From the NCBI GenBank assembly GCA_944472135.2, contig OX235265.1, forward strand, positions 53,951,112 to 54,015,111: a stretch of 64,000 nucleotides of DNA, in the 5' to 3' direction. Shown one piece after another: positions 56,042 to 64,000 of the stretch. A program made the position numbers and the translations under genes. This DNA comes from Trichobilharzia regenti (lineage: Eukaryota; Platyhelminthes; Trematoda; Strigeidida; Schistosomatidae). Numbering within the stretch: position 1 is the first letter of the stretch; every line of letters starts with the position of its first letter. The notes beneath the pieces are model-generated. The model was not told the origin of the DNA. It saw nothing but the letters and a program-made list of their open reading frames with translations, and ran no database searches.

Positions 56042-57098
56042 ATGGCCAGCTTGTTTCGGCTGTCGGAGATCTGCATCCAGTGCATGTTTTAGTCTCTCCG
56101 AGATGACGCGACTTAGTATTTTGCCTGGCGTGAACAAGAGGATTATTCCACGCCATTCCATTCCGTGCAGAGGCCTCGCTCGGTGGACACCTTTGCATCT
56201 CTCCAAACCGTTTGCAGTAACGGTGTGAGCACATCTGCTGCAGTCTCTGGGTCCGTTTTCAGTTCTACAGGAGCGGTTGCGTCTGGTCTTGCTGCCTTCT
56301 CGGCCTTCAGTGGCTGGATTGCATTCAAGATTTCTGTCTCTGTTGGAGAATCGGTGTCCACTGGCAGACAGTTCTGTGCGTGCTGTCGGTGGTGGTGGTA
56401 TTTCTTGGAGGGCTACAGGTGATGGTTGATTCAAGAGTGCTTTAAAGTGGTCAGCCCATTGTTTTGTTTGCCTCTCGACTTTGGAAATTAGGTTTCCTCG
56501 ACCATCTTTCATAGGTTTCAACTTTTTTATCTTTTCTTGGATAGAGACCTGGTTATCTGGTGTGATATTCTGAGGTATCTTTCACCTGCGACCTGTTCTA
56601 CTGCAATTTCCAGTGTGTCTTTTGTCTTTCCTAGCACTCGTCTCCACTTCCTTATCCAGTGCGATGTACATTGAACCCAACTTCTCTTTCACCATCCTCC
56701 TCTCTTCTATTAAATCCAAGGCACCCGTTGAGAGCCATTCCTTGTCTTCCCTCTTCTTTCTTCCTAGAACTGTTGTACACGTTTCCTAGAACGTTACCTC
56801 CATAGAGTTCCACTGTTCTTCCACGCAGATTTCCTCAGGGATGCCACGTAGTAGTGTCTCCGACTTTGTTCTGATGGCTGCAGTGAAGGTATCTTTTGTA
56901 GTTTCATCTTTCAGTTTCTGAGTGTTGAACTGTGGTCTGTCTCCAGTTGCTTTGAAGGCTTTCAGTCTGACCTTGAAGGTTCCTTGAACTGGATAGTGGT
57001 CTGAGCCCATATCCACTCCCCTTCTCGACTTTGTGTCCAGCAGACTGCATCTCCATTTCTTGAACAGCATTGAGATGAAGTCCATGTGGTTTTCGGTG
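56042..57098 (-). pseudogene. RTE-like fragment, near-identical to part of the 48.5-51.6 kb copy
   Basis: Matches 49658-50704 almost base for base, including the RGLCTEW deletion joint. It covers the second half of the endonuclease and the start of RT. Both edges are abrupt: flanks share no similarity with the larger copy. This looks like a segmental copy or gene conversion tract rather than an independent retrotransposition. Confidence 0.8.
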
Positions 57099-57109
57099 AT
57101 TGTAAACAG

Positions 57110-57702
57110 ACTACAGGCAATGGCTGTTGTCATTCCAGTTTTTTCTATGAGAATCGGGCATGTGAAGGAGGAAACAGCCTGCAGACATAATTTAGATGTG
57201 TGTTTTGAGGATGCTAAACATTTTTGTTACCTTCCGTGATGACTGAAATATTGCATAACACATCGACAAGATCATATGATGTATGAGACAGGCTGCTGAA
57301 TTTCCCGGTGATTATATCTATTTTGATGAAGTTCCTAGTTAAAATTGCTCAGGCAGAGATGTGATACTAGTTTAATTTACATTTGCAGATGGAATTTCAG
57401 AAGACCGTAATTGCTCAGTGCATGAAATGGCGTCAGATTATGTCAATACCAGTGTGCATCAGGTCACGAAGAATAGCATAGATGGTCCCTCTAAAATGTC
57501 AGACCACACAAAATTAGTGTCAGCTTTCTGTCGATTAGTAGCTAGCAGCTGTGTTCTACAACTACTTCACCTGTTACATAAGTTATACCAGTCGTAATAA
57601 TTATTCATTTTCAGATCACCAAGATATTCTGAGATCCTTAATGAATTACTTGTAGCTATGAAGGATACGGAAGATGCACTTGTGACTCATGTCTTTAAAT
57701 AA
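57110..57702 (+). CDS. NCAPG: Host gene C-terminal exons, possible condensin subunit CAP-G
   Basis: Three exons whose phases agree. 57110-57225: LQAMAVVIPVFSMRIGHVKE, ending at T/gttacc. 57389-57572, after atttgcag: GISEDRNCSVHEMASDYVNT, SDHTKLVSAFCRLVASSCVL. A 42-nt intron (57573-57614). 57615-57702: SPRYSEILNELLVAMKDTED, then ALVTHVFK and stop. CAP-G of animals has QLR..L.VFFPVF, later a D..L..K.C..I block, and near the end LLNEILE.VKD, in this order and similar spacing. CAP-G is a HEAT-repeat subunit of condensin I, acting in mitotic chromosome compaction. Coding nature is well supported. The CAP-G name is a motif-level inference. The stop falls exactly where the (taa)n tail of a retrotransposon begins. 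Confidence 0.55.
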
Positions 57703-60617
57703 TAATAATAATAATAATAATTTTTATTTCTGTAACAGAAACCAGCCATTTTTACAGGCATGAACATATGTACATTTATGAAAACTTATAGAATATATAA
57801 TATGATTTGTTAATTTAGAAATAAGTTGAATACTGGTAAATGTGAGAGAAACATTTAAAATGAAGTGTACAAATAAGGAAATAGATATAGCGTCAAATCT
57901 AAACTGTGATTGAAAAAAAAATACATGTCAATTTCACGCGGGAACCATAAATGGTTGCGTTAGTTGAGGAAGGTAAGTGGCATTTCTGTACAGGTGCTGA
58001 CGTATTACATAAGAGATGCAGAATAAACAATAACTATCAGTAAATCATTCAGAAAGAGCTTTAAAGTCTATTAAACTTTAAATTTACCCGTAAGTACATC
58101 ATATTTGTGACATTTCCAGTTGTTTATGAGACCCACTTTGAACTTGTCAGCAGATTTTATAATACCGATGATCCCGTTATTCACCAGATGAGCTAGCAAT
58201 ATCACGAATAAGTAGAGAAAGCAGTATGTTTGAAAAGAGAAGAAGACACAAGAAAACCAGCAGACAGGTGCAGATCTGCACCTTCAGTATTTAAAAGGTG
58301 TTAATAATTCAAAATATATAACAGGCATGGGGTTTATCGTTTTTTATTGTTTTTTTTTCAGGAAATATTATTTTCCCGATATTTTACAGTCTCTTCTGCG
58401 AACAATTAGTTTAAAGTGAAAGACAGGTGATAATTTCACCTACTTACGAGGTTTAAAAGGAGTAAAACACAAAAGTCAGAGTGCGTGAGCTATGTAAAAG
58501 AAAAGCGAGGGCCTAGTAATGTATGTTTTTCTGAAGTATACAGTTCGGTGTCCTTCTGAAGTAGCGGACTCATACCATTTACTTTCATTCGGGAGTTTGC
58601 GTCTAAACTTCGGCTCTAGGCAATTTTCAACTAATATTTCTTTTTTCATTATTTTTTTTTATATTTTTAGTTTTTGTTTATTCTCATTTTGAAGAAGCCA
58701 TCCGAACTCAGGAGCCATAGCAATAGAGTGCTGTCCCACAGATAAGGGTGGTTCACATATGTCCCCACCATCATATCCGCTGACTAGCAGTCACCACCCT
58801 CCCACCTTTTTTGTGCAAGGCCCTGTCGGAATGCTTCATTTTTTTAAAATTATTTATTTATTTTAAATTTCTGTTGCAAAATGCCACAAACTTTTTGTTT
58901 GTCCAGCTATTTATTCGTCGACTTACTCAAACTTATGGTATGAATGACTACTTTCAGAAGAACATCATGTATGTTTCATCTTTTACAGCATTTTGAAGAC
59001 GAAAAATGTAAGAAAGAAAGGCTATCTGAGACTTCATTTTAGATATAAACAAATGTAGTTTAGAAAATCGGGGAACAATCGTGCAGCATTGAGGAAATAA
59101 GCAGTGATAAGTTATAATATGTTGTTCTAGAAAATTTGAACATACAGGATTATAGTAATAGAATAGTAAGATAAGATTCATTTTAGATATAAACAAATGT
59201 AGTTTAGAAAATCAGGGAGTAATCGTGCAGCATTGAGCAAATAACCAGTGATAAGTTATAATATGTTGTTCTAGAAAATTTGAACATACAGGATTATAGT
59301 AATAGAATAGTAAGATAAGATTCATTTTAGATATAAACAAATGTAGTTTAGAAAATCAGGGAGTAATCGTGCAGCATTGAGCAAATAAGCAGTGGTAAGT
59401 TATAATATGTTGTTCTAGAAAATTTGAACATACAGGATTATAGTAATAGAATAGTAAGATAAGATTCATTTTAGATATAAACAAATGTAGTTTAGAAAAT
59501 CAGGGAGTAATCGTGCAGCATTGAGCAAATAACCAGTGATAAGTTATAATATGTTGTTCTAGAAAATTTGAACATACAGGATTATAGTAATAGAATAGTA
59601 AGATAAGATTCATTTTAGATATAAACAAATGTAGTTTAGAAAATCAGGGAGTAATCGTGCAGCATTGAGCAAATAAGCAGTGATAAGTTATAATATGTTG
59701 TTCTAGAAAATTTGAACATACAGGATTATAGTAATAGAATAGTAAGATAAGATTCATTTTAGATATAAACAAATGTAGTTTAGAAAATCAGGGAGTAATC
59801 GTGCAGCATTGAGCAAATAACCAGTGATAAGTTATAATATGTTGTTCTAGAAAATTTGAACATACAGGATTATAGTAATAGAATAGTAAGATAAGATTCA
59901 TTTTAGATATAAACAAATGTAGTTTAGAAAATCAGGGAGTAATCGTGCAGCATTGAGGAAATAAGCAGTGGTAAGTTATAATATGTTGTTCTAGAAAATT
60001 TGAACATACAGGATTATAGTAATAGAATAGTAAGATAAGATTCATTTTAGATATAAACAAATGTAGTTTAGAAAATCAGGGAGTAATCGTGCAGCATTGA
60101 GCAAATAACCAGTGATAAGTTATAATATGTTGTTCAAGAAAAGTTGAACAGAGAAGATTATAGTTATAGAATAATAGGATAAGAAAATTCACCGTTTATT
60201 TGAATATTTAGACAACTACCATTTTGGCCTTAATTTGCGTAGAGCTAGACGTATAGCACTAGGCAGGCTCTGGAGATATTTTAATACCAGTCGTCTTCAG
60301 TTGATTTGCATCTGGAATTTGAGATTGAACCTTAGCATACTGAAATACTCATAATACAATATTATCAGGGATATATGCAAAAATATTTGAAGGAAATTAA
60401 AAAAAAGTTTAAAATTTAAGGCTGATTAAGAATAGGTGTCTAGGGTTGTGAAAGCAATCATAGTGAAAGTGACTGTCACACATAGGGTTTACAGATTTCA
60501 GGAGCTAACAGTGAGGATCAGAGGAGTGCCGTATTAGATCTCTAATTTTTAGTTTGTCACATACCCCTTCTAACCCGTTGTTAATGAAATATTTGTTCAG
60601 CAAAGATGAGAAAGCAG
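57703..60617 (-). mobile_element. CR1/jockey-like non-LTR 3' region, with expanded internal repeats
   Basis: Minus-strand copy collinear with 30555-32770: tail (aat)n at 57703-57722, the block catttttacaggcatg, tracts around 58600-58900, and the pol C-terminus only for about 20 residues near 60540-60617 (SLLNKYF). It differs by having eight copies of a 144-bp segment that is single at about 31885-32010. Confidence 0.75.
59037..60188. repeat. 144-bp tandem repeat, eight copies with higher-order structure
   Basis: Unit starts (ttttagatataaacaaatg) fall at 59037, 59181, 59325, 59469, 59613, 59757, 59901 and 60045, exactly 144 bp apart. Odd copies read aataagcag, even copies aataaccag. Among odd copies, 3 and 7 share agtggtaag while 1 and 5 share agtgataag. 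So the units form a 288-bp dimer and a 576-bp tetramer. Confidence 0.92.
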
Positions 60618-61250
60618 TTATTATTAAACAAGTTATCTCCAGGGTCACAATGCTTTAGTGTATGTAGTGACTGCTGCTTCTGCGCGTGAAGGGGAAGTTG
60701 GTAAAAATAAAGATATAATGAAATTTCCTATACAGTGTTCATTGTGAAGGGTTTACAAGTTAACACTTAACATAACCTGTTCTAATTACTCCCAGAATAA
60801 TTGAACGACTTAAACTTTTGAAAAAGTATTAATTTATGATACTTCACGATTGCGATTCATAACATAACTTATTGTGCCTGTAGAAATGGCATGCATTCCT
60901 TGTAAGCAGCCGTTTATATGACATTAAATTACTATTATTTGCTTGCTGCTATACTTTAGGAGATGAACAATATGTGTGACAGTGAAAGCCACAGAAGAAT
61001 GCTGTCATGAACGTGGAATGAGAAAGGAGAATGAACCTTTTTCAGCAAAGGTATGTAAACATAAAGCGTTCAAGTTTAACACCACTTCTTTCTTGCTTCA
61101 ACAATTAAAAAGAAATGAAATTTGTTCACTTATTTGCAGATATCCGGTAACGTTAGTCAACCTGATCACAGCAATTTGACATCGCCGAAGCAATTACGAC
61201 AACTGCGTAAAAACATTTGCTTGTCATTGTTGTTCATTAAATATATTTAA
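60618..61250 (+). other. Possible further host exons, unconfirmed
   Basis: After atctccag at 60644 a frame reads GHNALVYVVTAASAREGEV up to a possible donor (gttg/gtaaaa). At 60982-61050 a frame KATEECCHERGMRKENEPF ends at AAAG/gtatgt. After an 89-nt intron (61051-61139, ending ttatttgcag) it joins in phase to ISGNVSQPDHSNLTSPKQL and RQLRKNICLSLLFIKYI, stop at 61248-61250. If real these may be the tail of the gene ending at 57.7 kb, with the retrotransposon lying in its intron. The joins are not proven. Confidence 0.3.
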
Positions 61251-62317
61251 TAACCTGCTTACCATACTTTTCTTATTCTATCTGAGTGAAAGTAAATTTG
61301 TCATCATGATGAGATGGAGGCCTGACTTACCAATGAGACCTGGGAAAGTAATTAGTGGTGTAATTCAGAGTAAGCGATATATTGCTGCGATTGCTACAGC
61401 TAAACCTATTCAATTATTCGTCTCGTGTACACTTCACCTTACACTATAAGTTAGCACCCATAACCGTATGGATTGACATCACGCTTTAAGTGAAATAATC
61501 GTAATGCACTACTTTTGAATACACTTAACTTTATACGAAATCGACACAATTGCAGTGCCTACGTTCTTTACTTATTTCGCAAATACTGAAGTATTTTTGT
61601 CATTGGTCCCTACAGACTTACCTACGACTAGGAGACGTAATCGCATAACTTTAGGCAGATGTTTAGGTCTTACTTAAGTACTTATAATTCACTACTTATA
61701 TCGATCGATAGTGTTACTACAGAATCACACTTATGTACAGTAGCGAGTTCATATCCTAGGGAGTACCGGTCTACCATGTCGTACTGCAACCGCATGCAGA
61801 ACAAATAGAACACAAGAAAATTAGGTAGAAAATTTTATTTTACTGCAACGCAAACAAGTTTATCTACATGTATTATCTGAGCACAGACCAAGATGAAAGT
61901 CTTCGTTTGGAAAGTATCTCCCATTATTCGACGGAAACTGCCCAGTGTCCAAATTGCATCACGTATAAATTCTTCCAAAATTCAAGTAAACAGAACTCTA
62001 CGCTCACATCCAAAGCTATCCGGTATCACAAACTGCAAAACAGAATTTTGCATGGTTACACATAAATGAGTGAACTTACCTTCATTTGCAGTTGTATGTA
62101 GAATCAATTCCTAAAACTGATTATGCAAATGTATCTGGTTATAAGTCGTAAAATGCTCATCACTGTTTTTCGGATTTATTTGTCTGAATACGGCTACATC
62201 TATTACCACCGAATTTAATTAAGTGACAGACCTCATTGCCACGCATCATTCCTAAAAGTGATACAGATTAAATTCACTTACATAAATTAAGCATTCACAT
62301 TATTATTATTGTATCCT
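61251..62317. other. No recognised gene
   Basis: AT-rich. A 65-codon frame at 61868-62065 has no supporting signal. Confidence 0.35.
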
Positions 62318-62761
62318 TTAGTTCCTAGAGGAACATATGGCTTCAGCTGCGCACCTCCATTGCCTTCGGTTTTCTGACAACTTTTTCACCCTGCTCCAGG
62401 TATGTCCACATGCTTTCATCTCCTCCTCGCATGACCTCCTCCAAGTCACCCTTGGACGACCAACTTGCCGCCTCCCTTTCGGGTTCCACTCGAGGGCTTG
62501 TCTAGTGATGTCACGTGATGGTTTCCTCAGCGTATGGCCAACCCATCTCCATTTCTTTCTGCCTATTTGTTTCACAATCGGTTCCTGATTGGTTCGCTCC
62601 CAGAGATCCCTGTTGCTGATCTTTTCTGGCCATCTGATCTTGAGTATTGAGCGGAGACAGCTGTTAATGAAGGTTTGAAGTTTGTTTGAGATGCTCTTTA
62701 TGACTCGCCAAGCATTCACATAATTAACGTGAATGAACATATATGACAAAAGTATAACCAA
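62318..62761 (-). pseudogene. RTE-like pol C-terminal fragment
   Basis: Minus-strand 147-codon frame. KSISNKLQTFINSCLRSILK, IRWPEKISNRDLWERTNQEP, RRKWRWVGHTLRKPS, ALEWNPKGRRQVGRPRVTWR, RSCEEEMKACGHTW and a normal stop after AAEAICSSRN. This is the intact C-terminus of the RTE-like polymerase, which is decayed at 7.4-7.56 and 48.5-48.9 kb. Severe 5' truncation is typical of target-primed insertion. Confidence 0.82.
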
Positions 62762-62861
62762 AGATAAGCCTTCCTAATTTACATTCACCTAAAATGTGGA
62801 ATAAGTTAATGGAGCATAAAATATAAGGAAAATTATACATGAACAAAAATAATAATGTAAC

Positions 62862-63219
62862 TGTCAATGAAGTTGAAGATTGAACGATCAATTCTTGGTT
62901 GTTTGCTCAAAATCAACTTCCACAATTTTCGCGGAGGCATCAATACGACAGTCATCGTCTCATCGGTCGCTGTTCAGAAAGAAGAGTGAAACATCGTCAG
63001 AAGTAATACAATGATTTATTATTGTAATATTTGTTTTCAGATCTTAGTTCGCTTACTCCTTTTATATGTTGGTGTAACAATAAAGAAATATCACGCGGCA
63101 GATCGGTGATTTGGTTTTTGCGTCCGTTATAACTAAGCGTTTCCGAAATCTTCGAAGAACAGCGTGGGCCCGAGCGTAGCGAGAGCTGGGCATTAACGGT
63201 TTTTGAGACGTGATTGACA
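62862..63219 (+). repeat. 5' LTR of the last gag-only element (358 bp)
   Basis: TGTCAATGAAG to GTGATTGACA, complete, with aataaagaaatatc and the cgagcgtagcgagagctggg block. Followed by the leader gtttctgacgatggaaacag. Left flank gtaac. Confidence 0.92.
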
Positions 63220-63362
63220 GTTTCTGACGATGGAAACAGATCTGGCGGATTCAAACAGTTGGTGAAAGTTTGGATAGTCGCCGTTCATTGTTCCTGGTGC
63301 CGGTCAAGTCCTCTTTGAACAAGCAATATCTGGAACTTTTTGGAATTGGGTCAAGTTCAACA

Positions 63363-64000
63363 ATGCCTGGGTCAAAGAAGGGACAGAGCGTCTTGGATGC
63401 AAACAGGAAAGTAAGTCATGGTGACTTGTCTGTTAATTGTAACGATGTGTCTGATGTTAAGCATGACATGGTTGATGTTACTGTTTCGCCGTTCAGGGAT
63501 AATAGGAACATCAAACTCCCTAAATTTGAACCACGGTGTTTTGATGGAAACCCGGCTGATTATTTACAATTTGTAAAGGAGTTTGAGATCATGTTGAGTG
63601 GTTTTCTATTAAATGATGAATTGAAGTTAATGTATTTGATGAGATATTGCACTGGAGATGCGGCAAGAGCTATACAGTGCTGTAAGTTTATGAAGCCAAA
63701 AGAGGGCTACTACGAGGCTATGAGCATATTACGTCAAAGGTTTGGAAGACCTTCGATGATTGCAGGGAAATTATTCGAGGCTGTTAAGGGTAATGGTGGT
63801 CAATTACAGGATGACTCCCAGGCACTCACTGAGTTTATAGATAATTTGCTAATTTACAAGAATGCAATGATTTCGATGAATCGCATGAGTGACCTCAACT
63901 CGAGTTTTATACTAGAAGTAATAGCAAGACGTCTACCTACTCGACTGCAAAGGAAGTGGGTGAAGATGAGCTCCCGTATGGAGGATGAGGGTATCGAGCC
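63363..64000 (+). CDS. Gag-like gene, 5' part, open to the window edge
   Basis: Starts MPGSKKGQSVLDANRKVSHG and remains open for all 212 codons visible, through PKFEPRCFDGNPADYLQFVK, YLMRYCTGDAARAIQCCKFM and RLPTRLQRKWVKMSSRMEDE. With a complete 5' LTR at 62862 this may be an undamaged copy; the 3' part is outside the window. Confidence 0.85.
   Translation, partial: MPGSKKGQSVLDANRKVSHGDLSVNCNDVSDVKHDMVDVTVSPFRDNRNIKLPKFEPRCFDGNPADYLQFVKEFEIMLSGFLLNDELKLMYLMRYCTGDAARAIQCCKFMKPKEGYYEAMSILRQRFGRPSMIAGKLFEAVKGNGGQLQDDSQALTEFIDNLLIYKNAMISMNRMSDLNSSFILEVIARRLPTRLQRKWVKMSSRMEDEGIE

Noticed and set aside
59037..60188. 144-bp array as a CRISPR or centromeric satellite
   Set aside because: Eukaryotic DNA, no spacers, and the unit is single copy in a sister retroelement; it is a local expansion.

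Overview
This is eukaryotic, AT-rich, repeat-dense DNA, most consistent with a blood fluke (Schistosomatidae). Three things point that way. Recognisable host exons are split by introns of only about 30-42 nt, a schistosome hallmark. The retroelement mix is BEL/Pao-type LTR elements, RTE-like and CR1/jockey-like non-LTR elements, Penelope-like elements with a GIY-YIG domain, and Ty3/gypsy scraps. Many copies are nearly identical and nested. The species was not determined.

Host genes. The left edge (about 1.94-2.44 kb, minus strand) carries exons of a WDR11-like WD-repeat protein with a 30-nt intron. A second, unidentified plus-strand gene with a 31-nt intron may start near 3.5 kb. A third plus-strand gene has candidate exons at 47.33, 51.65, 57.11, 57.39 and 57.62 kb. 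Their order and motifs suggest the C-terminal half of condensin subunit CAP-G, with retroelements filling its introns.

Retroelement layout. 4.1-7.6 kb: RTE-like copy. 7.8-8.3 kb: gypsy gag and Penelope remnants. 8.5-23.96 kb: a nest of BEL/Pao-type LTR elements, with a Penelope element inserted in one gag and a 3,182-bp near-identical tandem repeat (about 2.55 copies). 23.96-25.35 kb: a broken non-LTR reverse transcriptase. 30.3-33.0 kb: an LTR split by a minus-strand non-LTR element. 36.1-37.1 kb: an RTE fragment split by a solo LTR. 37.15-45.1 kb: one LTR element inserted head-to-head inside another, with an exact 5-bp target duplication. 47.6-51.6 kb: RTE copies. 51.8-55.7 kb: the best-preserved LTR element. 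55.7-57.1 kb: gypsy RT and RTE pieces. 57.7-60.6 kb: a minus-strand non-LTR tail with an eight-copy 144-bp array. 62.3-64.0 kb: RTE C-terminus, then a further LTR element running off the end.

The most interesting system is the LTR family itself. All readable copies have LTR - leader - one gag-like ORF (651 codons when intact) - about 1.2 kb noncoding - polypurine tract - LTR. None contains protease, reverse transcriptase or integrase. The protein has a BEL/Pao (DUF1759-type) gag core and ends in a conserved hydrophobic, membrane-like segment. The noncoding tail repeats a small stem-loop three times at about 192-bp spacing. This looks like a gag-only, non-autonomous family mobilised in trans, comparable to plant TR-GAG elements, and still recently active judging from nesting and near-identical copies. 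That interpretation is inference; the structure is read directly.
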